From contig NC_133910.1 in the NCBI RefSeq assembly GCF_964199755.1, forward strand, positions 11,478,711 to 11,542,710: a stretch of DNA of 64,000 nucleotides, written 5' to 3'. The position numbers were made by a program, and so were the translations under genes. Within the stretch, counting starts at the first letter, position 1, and each line of letters begins with the position of its first letter. The notes below the pieces were generated by a model that saw nothing but the letters and a program-made list of their open reading frames with translations, was not told the origin of the DNA and searched no databases. Shown one piece after another: positions 53,501-64,000 of this stretch. Source of the DNA: Larus michahellis. Its lineage: Eukaryota; Chordata; Aves; Charadriiformes; Laridae.

Positions 53501-56500
53501 CCTGCTCTTTCACAGCACACATGAAAAAGAGCTAACCTCAGCACCGACTCCATCGCAGTGACATCCTGCCTGGCAGAAATGCCAACAACCACCCAGAGAA
53601 CTGAATGAAAGGAGTAATAAAGCTTTGTTAACAGAAAAGACTGCGGAATCGTATCCTTTTCAGACATTACATTTGATACCATCTGTTCCTATGGCAGCAC
53701 ACAATGAGTTTTTGAACTTCCTCACTGCAGCTTATGCTATAAAACTTCAACAGGCATCATTACACTCATTGTTTCGGGATGTACCAGATCTTTACTCAAT
53801 TTAGGAATTGCATACCTAGAAGAAGGCCTGTCAGAGCAGTGACTAGCTCTGGAACTAGGACGTTCAGGCTCAGAATACCGATAGCTCCCAGGCTCCATAT
53901 AAGCAGTGCCGGTGCTATCATAGTGTCTGTACCGTGGGTCATACTGTCCGTAGCTATCCTCCTAGAAAAGAGATTGACATGTAAGGTAAGAGGCTTCCCA
54001 CCTCTAAGAATAAACCTTTAAAACCAAACAAATCACCATACGCACAACTGTGATACCTGGAGAGATACAGATCAATAGACTACGGTACAGCTTTCAGTAT
54101 CTGTTATGGCAAGTTATATTCAAGTCCATTAATATCCTAAACTTAAGAAAAAAGATTACATCTGGACTAAGGGCAGTTCAACCACTATTCTGGCCACTCT
54201 GCTGAACTGTCAATAATTCAGGCAGCAGATGGGAACCAAATTTGAAGACCTGGACAGCTAAAACAGTTGTAACTGCCAACTTTTTCCAAAGAAGCAAATA
54301 AATTCCTATCAGCTGATACCTCTGCCAACTGGAACTGGTATCAGCAGCTACTTTAAGCTTTAATAATCTTTGTAAGTTTTGTTACTCCTATCTGGATTTT
54401 CCCTACAATTAAATACTTAACATGAATGCTATAATGAATGTTGATCATGACAACTGTTTAAACTCCTAATTCAAAGATGAAAATTACTAACACATTCTGA
54501 GGGTAGAGGAAGGGGAAAATAAAAACTTACCATGTAATAAAGATGTGCTGCTGTTCTGGGGTCTGCAGGAGGATAAGGTGGCGGATATGGAGGCTGGTAA
54601 GCATCATAAGGATGTCTATAGTAGTAGTAAGGGTTCTGGGGTGGACCAAAGGCATCCTGAGGAGTCTGAGGCAAGGACGGACGCTGCAGGTCTTGTTGCA
54701 CATTTGGCGTGACTGACTGACTGGTGGCAGTAGAAGGGGCTGTGGAAGTTGAAGCACCCGATGGCTGTCCAGACACTGGTTGCTTATCAGGACTCGTCTG
54801 ATCGTACCTTGCTGTCAACTGCACTGAACTTGCCTCTTGGGGACCCACAGGTGGAGGATGGTTACTCAGCACCTGCTTCTCATGCTGCTGTGATGCCTGC
54901 ATGGCTTTAGTCCCTGTGGCAATCTGGTAGTTTGAAGGAACCGAGGACTGCCCAGATGATGTTGGTTGCTGCATTTGAGCTGCTTGCATTTGTGGTTGAG
55001 GTGGCAATGCTCCCTGTACAGCCCTGTCTGAGACAGCCTGATGCTGTACATCTTTTGTCACCTGTTGATAGAAATGTTGTTCGTCATGCACCTCAGGACC
55101 CACCTGACCAGCACTACCAGCTGACTGTTGAGGATATACTGGACCACCAGAAAGTGACTGATTATGCACCTGTACAGAATTACTTGCACTGCTTTTCTCC
55201 AACATCCGTGATACTGTAAAGTCAAGCACTCCAGCAGCTTCTTCTTTGCTATTTGAATGATTTGTAGAATTATTAGCCTGTACTACAGAATTAACAGGGG
55301 GTACCAGTGCACTTGCACTTCCACTGGGGAGATTCATACCAGGAGAAACGGATGAGTTAGACCCTGGCTTGCTAGCAAATTCAGGCACAAAACTTTCCAT
55401 ATTAACATTCTTTTGCCCTTCTGGGGCCAAATTAAGCGGAGTTTTCATAAGCAAGTTTGCAGGCTGATTAGAAGCAGTATCAGAGGAATTAACAGGGCTT
55501 TGTAATGAATTATGTTTTAACAGATTAGTATTTGGAAGTGCACTAACTAACAGAGATCCAACTTGCATCACAGGTAATGGCATGTTTTCCCCAGAAATGA
55601 TCCCACCAGCATGTGAAGTATGGGGACCCATTGCAGGCTTGTCCCCAACCCCAGAGTCCTTCATTGGCTGATTGTTTTCATTGCTGCTTAGCTGATTAGA
55701 CAGAGAAATAGAAAAATTAATTGGCTGAGCCAAGTTATAGCTTTGATTAGGCTGAGCAATCAGGATAGGCTGATTTTGCAAAGACTCTGTAGGTGGAGAA
55801 GACAACAAACTTGCATAACCAGAACTTGCCTGAGACTGAAGTGCCTCCTCTTCTCCCATTTTGGGAGGATTCTCAAGATTTTCAGAAGATATATTTCCAT
55901 CTTGGGAAAGATGCACAGCAATAGTCCCTGGTTTACTTGGCTGCTGATTAGACAGGCCTTCTTCTGGTGGCTGAATGACTTCTACAGTTTGTTTGGCAGG
56001 TACATACACTGCAGGAGCAGCAGGAGCCAGAAGAACATTTCCCCCAAAATTAGGTAACTCATTATGAGCCCACAGAGTTGTTGCTGGGCTATCACACTTC
56101 TTAACTGCTCCCTGAGCTCTTGTTGAGGACCTTCTCTCAGATACTGATTGTATGTTTTCCATAAGAGGTCCAGAGTGCAACATATTTCCAGCTTCACCAG
56201 TTACTGCAAGAGGCAGTGGGTGTACCTGAGGCATGAAAATAGTTTCCAGATTATCTGGCGGCTGTTCAAGGTTGCCTGGAGAAGCAGCCGGTACAGTTGT
56301 ATTCTTGATATTCTTTTGGTTTGAGTGGTTCTCTCTTAATTCAACCACCATCTTTGCTTGGTCAATCTCTGCAGGTTTTATACCAACTCCATGGGACCTC
56401 ACAGGTTCAAAAGAACTATTTGCACTTGTCTGAAATACTCCTGTGGGCTTAGGAGGACTTGGAGTTGGAGGTTGGGACAGATTACCATGGTAGTTCTTGC

Positions 56501-58337
56501 CCAGGTTTAGCTCACTTGAATCGCCCCCCAAAGGAGAGGAGTCAATCTGTTTAAAGAAGCTAGCAGAAGATTCTTCTTCAGGCTTCCCACTTTCTTGCTG
56601 AATAAACGTACCAACTTGCTCTTGAGGTCTTGCTGAGCTAGAAGCGCTCCTATGGCTAATGTTGCTATAGTTTGAAGATACACTATCTGGTCGGACGGGA
56701 TGAGGTAATGAATCAGGTGCCTCCAAATTTGGTCCTCCTTCGGCATGGCTCACAAGAGCATTCTTTGGAAGCATCTGACCTGGAAAGGATCCATATCTGT
56801 ACAAATCAGGACCAGCAGCAGGGGATGAAGCGTTGATGTTCTGTGGTTCACTCGGCAGAACTTCTTGGTTTTGAATGCACTCCAGGTTCTCAACATTTTC
56901 ATACTGTGACCCACCATTCCCAGACGTGTCACCTATATGTGCCTTGTCATCACTAACAAACATAGAGTGCTTAGCAGCCTGTGGCTCCTGCTGACTTACA
57001 ATTTTAGGAAAGTACTGGACGTCCATTCCTTTTTGTACCATCTCATTGGCTGAACCTGTACCAAACTGTGCCTGAGAGAGAACATTAGCTGCAACTCGCT
57101 GAGGATGCACTGGCTGGTGATACGAGGATGCCGAATTTGGCTGATAAGCATCAAACTCTGTTTTCTCAACTATGTAATTTTTTTCAGATGACAGTATTTC
57201 TTCATTTTCTGTCTCATCCCCTTTGAAAAACATGGAGAGAGTTCCTGAATCTCTATCTGTGGGAATAGGTCTATTTGATGTTTCAGACATATCTGGAGAC
57301 TGTTTTTTGGGGTTATTTTCCTGAGCTGTGGGAACGACGAAACTGGAGTCTTGCAATGGTGGCTGTGAGTAAAACTGTTCCTGGTATGGCTGATTTAACC
57401 AAGTATTAGGCATTTCTGTATTCTGCCTAAACACATTTCCAGGCTGGATGCTGTTCACATGATGACTGCTATTTGCAGAGCCATTTTTCCCATTCTTTTC
57501 ACAACCAACAGCTAAAGGTGCTTGCATGGTATTTTGTGGAATACCTTGGTGTACAGGACCCTGCTGTAAATTTGCCTGCGGAGGAGGATGAGAAGAACTA
57601 ACAGAAGACTGAGAAATGTTATGAACGTCAAGCTGAGAAGATGGCTCAGGATAGGGCACAAAATTTCGAACTGGAGACTGCAGGTTACCTTGAACAGGCC
57701 TCCACTGAGACACAGGCTGCTGAGGAGGTGGAGGGAAGAGTGTTGTTGCAGTGGGTCCTGAAGAAACATCATTTGGATCTCTACTAACATCTTGTCTACC
57801 TCCAGGTTTGTTTGATGCAGACACCATTCCAGGATGCGCACTGAAAGAATTTTCAACTGCTGCTCCTGTACTATAATGCAATGGTACTGCAGGCCCACGG
57901 AGTCCAAGGTCTGCATTCGGATTCACTTCTGCAGTACTATTTATAACATAACCTGGGGACAGTGAAGGAACTGGAACATTAGAAAATGTACTGGTATTTA
58001 TTCCTGGTTGAGATACAGGAGCTGATAAAGACGTATGCAGTCCATGAGGACTGTCCCCTGCACGTGACGGTGAAGTATGCATAACAGCTGGCTGTGGAAA
58101 CACCGCTGGGGAAGAGCTTTGCATAACCAATGCATTGCCCTTGGATGGATTATCTAAAGGGGAACCCTGTGGAGTTTGTCTGCCAAATGCAAAAGGGTCT
58201 GTCACAGGCTGCACCGGGGCAGCTGTTGCATTTGCTCGCTTACTGAGCGAGCTGTTTCTCCAGTATGCATTCCGAGCAATGCCTGCAGGAGGTGGAGCTG
58301 CTGCTCCTGCTGGAACAGTCTGTGGAGGCTGCTGCAT
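32589..58337 (-). CDS. SEC16A: SEC16A, ER exit-site scaffold protein Sec16A
   Basis: Large peripheral scaffold that organises COPII assembly at ER exit sites. Coding exons: 54531-58337, 53816-53961, 50712-50797, 49645-49780, 48689-48887, 47386-47563, 46471-46613, 45650-45711, 45281-45419, 44787-45029, 44362-44459, 43458-43539, 43158-43275, 42804-42915, 42418-42523, 41830-41970, 41606-41719, 40800-41004, 40340-40588, 39993-40081, 39013-39060, 38676-38834, 38359-38436, 38053-38109, 37249-37360, 35673-35810, 35065-35165, 34566-34634, 33890-33949, 32900-32974, 32589-32657. All phases agree: 7419 nt, 2472 aa (human about 2350). Seen: a Pro/Gln/Ser-rich N-terminal half; a Tyr/Arg-rich segment ([14 protein letters not shown]); the central conserved and Sec13-binding helical domains from about residue 1530 ([58 protein letters not shown]); and the C-terminal [16 protein letters not shown] and [10 protein letters not shown] motifs. 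Confidence 0.96.
35013..35040. repeat. (TA)n microsatellite in a SEC16A intron
   Basis: Nearly pure TA dinucleotide repeat with one AAT interruption, followed by an A run. It ends about 25 bp from the donor of the exon at 35065-35165, so the repeat sits close to the 5' splice site of the following intron. Confidence 0.8.
36016..37131 (+). mobile_element. CR1-type LINE, 5'-truncated, antisense in a SEC16A intron
   Basis: About 1.1 kb of a non-LTR retrotransposon in the intron between SEC16A exons 37249-37360 and 35673-35810. The plus strand encodes reverse-transcriptase pieces: [20 protein letters not shown], the catalytic FADD (codons at 36251-36262), then in another frame the C-terminal part with [20 protein letters not shown] and [14 protein letters not shown] frameshift near 36430-36470 separates the two frames, and the endonuclease and most of the 5' end are missing, so the copy is dead. 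It ends at 37108-37131 in CAACAATTCTATGATTCTAT, the CR1 terminal repeat. The 5' limit is approximate, taken where recognisable coding begins. Confidence 0.92.
43893..44012. repeat. Minisatellite: ten perfect copies of a 12-bp unit (SEC16A intron)
   Basis: GAAGGGTACCAC is repeated exactly ten times from 43893 to 44012 with no substitution. The unit is four codons long, so several frames stay open: KGTT on plus, RGTL on minus. Each unit carries the palindrome GGTACC. It lies in the intron between exons 44362-44459 and 43458-43539, 350 bp or more from each. Perfect identity points to a young expansion. Confidence 0.95.
50798..53815 (-). other. SEC16A intron between exons 3 and 4, 3.0 kb
   Basis: No exon is missing here: the protein reads continuously across the junction (SDRPSSR to QGYTEDYY). 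It contains a T-run near 51505-51520 and a patch of alternating purine-pyrimidine TATG/ACAC repeat at about 52055-52150. I see no gene or recognisable mobile element. Confidence 0.7.
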
Positions 58338-58412
58338 GATGGCCTTCTAGCAGGGTCAGATGCCAGATGAAAAACTAGTAGTGGATGCTGTAGACGGATT
58401 CCTTCTTCCACC
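54531..58412 (-). other. SEC16A: SEC16A exon 2: giant coding exon with the start codon
   Basis: The acceptor TTATCAG precedes 58412, a short 5' UTR follows, and the ATG is at 58337 ([11 protein letters not shown]). The exon is open for 1269 codons to the donor at 54529-54530. It encodes the disordered N-terminal half, including conserved islands [82 protein letters not shown] (in parts) and [20 protein letters not shown]. The large first coding exon is also a feature of mammalian SEC16A as I recall it. Confidence 0.95.
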
Positions 58413-61400
58413 CTGATAAGGCAAAAAAGAGAGCAAGTCAATTTCCTTTCTCATGATACATGCAGTACCTAAGCAATTTTTATTTTACAAACAAAATTAC
58501 TCAAAGAACTTGAAGTGGAAAATGTCTGTTCTCCAGAATGCATAAGAAATTTGCATATAACATTGTATTTCTAAATCCAAGTCCAGTATTAATGAAGCTT
58601 AATGCTGTGTGGTAACAATGCACATTATTTAACTGTATTAACAAATAGTTTCAAGTAAGAGTAACTGAACACAGTTCAGTCCTGTACAAATGTTAAAATC
58701 TCAGACTGTTAAAGCACCCATGGCTGCACACTGTTACATCTAGCTCAGCACACTGCTACATTTCCCAACATTTGTTTTAAGCAGAAGTATGCATCACAGA
58801 CAAGACACAGCAGCAGCCAGCCTATACAGAACCTGCAAGCACTATGGCAAGTTCAACTCAATTGTAAAGAGTCAAGAAATTATTATCTAACTCTAATTCA
58901 GTTAGAGATGATCTTCAGCTCCGTTGCACTGTTGCTCAATGTGAATGGAGCCTTTTACAGGTAAGATGAGAAGCGAGCATCTCAAGAAAGAACTCATCAG
59001 ATGTTATTCCCCTCAACAGAATGCAGTCCATTTTTGTTTTAATAAAGAAAACACTGTGTAGGACAGTAGTGTTATTTAGAGAAAGGCAACTAGGTTTTCA
59101 TCACAAACATTCTCTCTTCTAGATGAATGCTGTATAATAGTAAAACTGCATGTAAGAATATAAATGACAAACCAACTCCATCCACCTATTAATCAATGTT
59201 CTCACTTTAACACTAGTGGGACTCTGGCACACTATCAGACAGAAATACAGACAAGCTGTATTTCAGGGGGAAAACAGTAATCACAGAAGTATTCCAACAT
59301 TGCCAGCAAGAATTCCAAACAATTCCAGTTAGGAATTTGGTATAGAGGAAGTTCAGTAAATTAATCTGGGGAGGAGGGAAGCTGACAAAACTAGACTTCT
59401 TCTTCAGTACTTGTCCAGTTCAGCTCAGTGAAGCTTTAGCAACACGTTGATAGTCTTGTTTTCTAACAGTACACAACAAATACGGTTTATATCACGTAAA
59501 GTGAAGTACCCACGGCAATTGTTTCATACCAGATGCGCTTCTGTTTATAGAAGACAGACAAAAGCTGTGCAATTTTTAGTTGCTTGGGTTTTTGTTTTGT
59601 TTTTTAAGACTCAGCACCTTCTCAGTAAGAGTAATAAAAAGGGAAGCCAGAAAAGTCAGATGTTTGTAATAAAGCCAAAATTTTAATAACTATAGGGAAG
59701 TTCAAATGCATAACGCTTCTGGTTAACAAAAATACATATTGAGTGAACGCTGTGTAACTACATGCATTTCATAAAGATTTATAAATAAAAAAATCCAAAA
59801 AAAGCATACTGACTGATACCACAGCATGATCTATACAGACTTTATCGGACATCAGTACAATTTACCCTACGGAAAAGTCTCTTCTACTCATCCCTGCAGA
59901 ATCCAACAGTCCTATGTATAATCCAGGTCCCTCTTTCACAGGGCCTAAAGTACCAGGCAAGAGAGACAATTTCACAATTTTTTCCCCCATGCCCATATAT
60001 TTCCTAGCCATATCTTAAGTTAAGATTTTGTAAATTTGTAAAAATTTGTGTTTTGTTAAAACAGGAAAGACGACCAGAAATTAAATTCAACAGAAAAGCA
60101 TTACATAGAACACTTCATTAGTTTCATGCATTACTTGAATTTGTCTTCAACATTCTTTTTAAAAACACAGCTGCCTGTTGAATTCCTATCAAGGAATACT
60201 TAAAAAAAAGCTTTTAGTGCTTGGCAATCTTTTCTCCTAATATGATACCAACGTGAAGGTTTTCCAGCTGGCCAGGCTTACTGCCAGCCATGTTACCAGG
60301 AAACCCTGCCTTAACACCCACCTCAGTTTCTACATGCTTAAGAAACCCCATGCTGTTCTGGGCATCCCCATTTATTTTTCATCATGTTCTTTACTGGATT
60401 AACCTAAATGCAAAAACTCCTCTCTTCTCTCCAAATAAACTAGTGTTTTTATGCAACATACTGTGAAACAGAGAGGAAGAAAGCTAATTAAATCATCTGC
60501 CAAGACAGTTACCTCCTGGAAAGCACTAACTTAAGTGAACAAAACATTGATATCTATCTCAGAGTTCTGTTCTTAATAGAAAAGTTGTTTCTGAGCACAA
60601 AAGCCAACTTTTGCTTTTACAACTTAAATACCCACTTCCAAACTTCTAATGTGGACTTCACTCTTTCAAGTCTCTTATCAGATGTACACAAAGAAAAAAA
60701 TCCTATTACTTTACTACATTTTTGTCACAACCAGTACCAGTAATTACCTAATTAAAATAAGTGAAGAGTTCTACCTTAAAGTGCTGGCTTGCCATTCCTA
60801 TAAAAAGATCTCTAATGCTGTATTACAGAAGTTCAATACGAGGGTATCAGATTCCTTACAGAAGGAAAGTTAATATTAACAGACCGCACACAGTAGTAAA
60901 ATGCATGCAAGATTTGAAGAATTAAGTCCAAATAAAATGAATGTGCCCATGTCAGGTAATTTAAACAGAAGATATCAACTTGGTGATACTGAACTACCCT
61001 GCCCCCAATCCAGTATTAACAGAAACACTGATTTTAAGAAATTTATACATGAGAAATAACTATGTAAGTTGAGAGCAATCAATCTCTGCTTTATCTAGTT
61101 TGGAAATTCTTAACTTTCAGCAGGTTTATTAGTAGATAATGCAGAGCAGCCTGCTAAACATTAGTCACCAGAAATAACAATTGCAGAAGGTGTTCCCAGA
61201 CATGCCAAGAAAATGTTACTGAAGGGGGGGGGGGGAGGGAGATTAAAACCACCCTCTAGACAAGACCAGCAATAAATTTCACCTGACGAGCTCTAAGCAT
61301 GACTAGTTTTAAACTCCTCTCTGAAAATTTATCTGCATGAAGGAATAATTTATTTGGGGGGAATTAATTTAATCCTATCTCCAAGGGACATAAGCTAAGT

Positions 61401-62489
61401 AAATTACTCTTAAACAAGAATAAGTATGCCCACGTTACAGAATACTAATATTAATACTCACGTGCATCTACATATATATATACACACATTTGCACACACC
61501 TGTGCATGTACCAAAAAATAAATAACATGTTCACATACATAGATTCCTAACGATGAGAACAAAGTGAATAAAAAAACCCCACTGCAATCCCAAAGACAAG
61601 AACAGCTGGAAAATAAGGTTTGCAGCTTTGAAAACCAGTATCTGGGACACAAGTTTTTCAGATTTTTTTTTTCTATGTAGACAGCTGCACATCCGCAAAC
61701 ACGTGGATGACAATCAGACTGAACACATTCCACATCTTTAGTACTGCCGATAGCTTCCTACCGGCTCTCTCATAAATAGCAACTATAGTTACAAATGTTA
61801 TTCAGCAAAAAGAGCTCTTTACAAATCAAAAGCACAGAGTTTAATATGACTTATAGACAGCGGCAGCATAAAACATTCCTACTTGTTTTGCTAAAGAGAC
61901 TGACCACCAGGCCATTGCACCAGCAGGTCCTGAACACTTTCACCGTACTCCTGAGTCAGCACCAGTTGCTGCTCCAATAAAGCACAGACCTATGACACCT
62001 GACAACTCGAAAAAACCAACCCTGACTGGCGAGAAGTATTGTGTCTCGTCAAAGGAAATACACGATACCGAAACGCCAGGCGATACTTTTGACCACAGGA
62101 TCTCTTTTTCTCTCCCCTCCCTCGCCCTCCCCACCGCACGAAATCTTACTGACAACACCCGCAGCGTGCGCGACCAGCCCCCCGCCGCACCGCAGCCGAC
62201 CCAGAACAGCCCAAGCCCCACCGGAGAAGCCGTCCCGGCAGCACCGCCCCACCGGCCGCGGAGCCCTTCCACCACTCAGCCCAACCGGTGGCAGGGGTCA
62301 CCTCCCGGGCCGGCCAGTGACCCGCCGCCTCCCTGCCCCGCGGCCCACCCGCGCTGAGGCACGGCGGCGCCGGGGCAGCGCCAGCCCCAGGGCCCACAGC
62401 CCAGGCCCCGGCACTCCACCCGCGATCCCCCAGCCTTCTGACTGTCCCCGGCCCAGAGTCCCGCTTCCCTCAGCCACCCCTCACGGTAC
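58413..62489 (-). other. SEC16A intron 1, 4.1 kb
   Basis: Intron between the untranslated first exon and the start-codon exon. It holds a run of 12 Gs (61224-61235) and a CA/TA-rich patch near 61460-61500. Its 5' end lies in the CpG island. No coding exon is recognised. Confidence 0.65.
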
Positions 62490-62580
62490 CTGGCAGCCCC
62501 TCCCGGGCAGACGGAGGTCCCTCAGCAGCGGGCGCCGCCTCCCCTCACGGCCGCAGCACCGGCCACCGCCATCTTGGAAC
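62490..62580 (-). other. SEC16A: SEC16A untranslated exon 1 and start-site region
   Basis: The donor CCAG/GTACCG at 62489-62490 on the minus strand fits a first exon spliced to 58412. A YY1-type motif CCGCCATCTTG (62566-62576) marks the probable initiation zone, as in many TATA-less CpG-island promoters. The exact transcription start is inferred. Confidence 0.6.
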
Positions 62581-62840
62581 ATCCGGCTGGGAGTTCCGCC
62601 GCCGCCGCCGACGTGTCACGCCGCGCCGCGCGATGACGCCACGGCCGCGCGCGCTTGTTTGTGTTTCTCTCCCGCCGGGTCCCCCCGCCCTTCCGCCTTC
62701 CTTTAAAGGGAAAAGGGGGAAGGCAGAAGTGTCGGAGGGTAAAAAAACCCAACCACTAAGGGCGGAAGCGGCCTCGACGGTGCGGGGCTGGCAGCGCCAC
62801 AGTGTAGCGCAGGCGCAGTACGGCTGCGGCCTCAGGCGTC

Positions 62841-62920
62841 GCTGGTTCGAGTCCCGGCTTGGGCGGCTGCGGGGGCTCCTGCCAGTTCGAGTCCCGGCTG
62901 AGGCAGTTCCAGGCGCGGCC
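62841..62920. repeat. Diverged 40-bp direct repeat carrying GTTCGAGTCCCGGCT twice
   Basis: The 15-mer occurs at 62845-62859 and 62885-62899, exactly 40 bp apart, within two related 40-bp units. The core resembles a Pol III B-box (GGTTCGANTCC). I do not call a tRNA: neither copy gives a well-paired T-stem and no acceptor or anticodon stem is evident. Confidence 0.7.
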
Positions 62921-63299
62921 GGTCTTCACGACCCGCCGGCTGCCCCCTCGGGTGCGGGCCTGCCGAGGGGACCCTTCTCCCTGGGGGGCACCTACGGTTT
63001 TAAGGCCCTGTCCGCCACGGGCCTCGCTCCGACCGGCCGGGGTTTGGTGGAGCGCGGCCTCGGGGGGTACCCGTTCCCCTCGGGCAGCCGCCGTGCTTGT
63101 TCCGGCAGTTCCGAGCCCCCGGGTTTGGCGGAGCGGGTGCAGTGGCGAAAGCGGCCGCCAGGGCGGGACAGAGGGCCGCGGGCCCCCGGCCGGCCTCGCC
63201 TTGGGCCTGTTTCTGTCATGGCGGGAGCTGAGGGCAGAGGGGCCGGGCGCCCCTCGACCGGACCCCGCCGCGGGGTTCCCGTCGCGCCGGTCCGTGAGG

Positions 63300-64000
63300 G
63301 CTTAGTTTGTGAAAGGATTTGAATCATGTGAAGGGATATTAATTGTGTGAAGGGATGTTAATCACGCGAACGTGTGGAACGCTGGCATACAAGCGTCCAA
63401 AAGCTGCAGCCTGGGTTCAGCCCTCCGCACACAGCTGTCCCTGGGATGAATTAACTCCAAGGCTTATAAAATCACTTCTCCAGAGAAGCATATGTTCCTG
63501 TGGTTGTTTGTTTTGGGTGGGTTTTTTTTAGACAAGATCACAGCATATCAAACAGTTATGTGCAAGTCTCAAGGTTTTCCCCCACTGCTCTGTGTTCCGG
63601 CTCTGCTTTGAGGGTCTCTTTCACACAAACATGAAGCTTTTAAGGAGAATTGATGCCCAAATGCGAGGAGGAGGTGTCTCGCTTACCGGGGTTTGCACCC
63701 AGGCGGTGGCCGTGCCGATGTTGTCACACTCTGCACCCAACAACAAGCCTTGGACGGGAAAACACAAACGACCTAAACAAACATCTTAATCAAGGGTCAT
63801 TATCAGCGCGGTCTGCACACTTGGTCATTAATGTCCTCAAAGCCCAGCCCGAGCACGGGAAGCAGCACATTGATGCTGGTGTGGGAACCAGAGGCAGCGC
63901 TGTGATTTTTAAAGTGCTTTTCATCTCCCTCTTGTGTAGGAACGTTCTTATAAACCAGCTTGTCAAATACAATTTCCCTGCACAGGCGTGAATTGTAGAT
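63300..64000. other. Upstream flank of SEC16A, no gene seen
   Basis: Past the CpG island the sequence returns to ordinary composition. At 63303-63362 there is a short imperfect repeat (GTGAAAGGATTTGAATCA / GTGAAGGGATATTAAT / GTGAAGGGATGTTAATCA). Open frames of 60-113 codons show no recognisable domain. Confidence 0.55.

Larger units (their letters stand above)
62100..63290. promoter_or_regulatory. CpG island over the SEC16A promoter and upstream flank
   Basis: Very high CpG density across about 1.2 kb. It includes the YY1 motif at 62566-62576 and, further upstream of the gene, a near-perfect NRF1 site GCGCAGGCGC at 62807-62816. About half of the island lies upstream of the likely SEC16A start, so a divergent plus-strand non-coding transcript is possible, but I see no supported exon. 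Confidence 0.75.

Noticed and set aside
54471-54530. Extension of SEC16A exon 2 past 54531
   Set aside because: A perfect GTAAGT donor is at this point and the next exon continues the protein in phase.
62801-62875. A tRNA gene
   Set aside because: A- and B-box-like sequences are present, but the T-stem has mismatches and no acceptor or anticodon stem forms.
62633-63322. 229-codon plus-strand open frame upstream of SEC16A
   Set aside because: It is in a CpG island, where stop codons are rare in all frames. It is Arg/Pro/Gly-rich and shows no domain or splice structure.

Overview
The window is vertebrate nuclear DNA, most likely avian. It contains CR1-type LINE copies with the usual bird 3' end (repeated ATTCTATG-like 8-mers), short introns, CpG-island promoters and proteins close to, but distinct from, their mammalian orthologues. 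I assembled five protein-coding genes exon by exon using GT/AG sites, reading-frame phase and similarity to family proteins recalled from general knowledge; no database was searched. In order they are SNAPC4 (minus, 5' part only), ENTR1/SDCCAG3 (minus), PMPCA (plus), INPP5E (minus) and SEC16A (minus). This is the gene order I recall for human 9q34.3 (chicken chromosome 17), so the segment is a conserved syntenic block. I do not see a new biological system in it.

Layout: 1-1320 is SNAPC4 intron. 1321-8647 holds the first ten SNAPC4 coding exons (391 codons, to the start of the second full Myb repeat). 8952-13002 is ENTR1 (293 aa). A short CpG-rich interval at 13003-13279 separates the divergent ENTR1 and PMPCA starts. 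PMPCA runs 13280-18234 (519 aa), with a 3' UTR to about 19600. INPP5E runs 29400 down to 21089 (655 aa), converging tail-to-tail with PMPCA; its probable promoter island is at about 30250-30770. SEC16A covers about 62580 down to about 30990 (2472 aa), with a 3.8-kb second exon. 62600-64000 is the GC-rich upstream flank of SEC16A and has no gene I can support.

The exon models of the four complete genes close exactly: PMPCA 1560 nt, ENTR1 882 nt, INPP5E 1968 nt and SEC16A 7419 nt, each divisible by three and ending in a stop. The products are housekeeping proteins with unrelated jobs: snRNA gene transcription (SNAPC4), endosome/cytokinesis traffic (ENTR1), mitochondrial presequence cleavage (PMPCA), ciliary phosphoinositide turnover (INPP5E) and ER exit-site organisation (SEC16A). 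The shared feature is compact packing, with promoters placed against neighbours' 3' ends.

Points for a second look are a perfect 10 x 12-bp minisatellite in a SEC16A intron, two intronic inverted repeats in SNAPC4, a tandem pair of possible acceptors before the last SEC16A exon, the ENTR1/PMPCA bidirectional promoter, a GC-rich direct repeat carrying B-box-like sequence upstream of SEC16A, and two CR1 copies.
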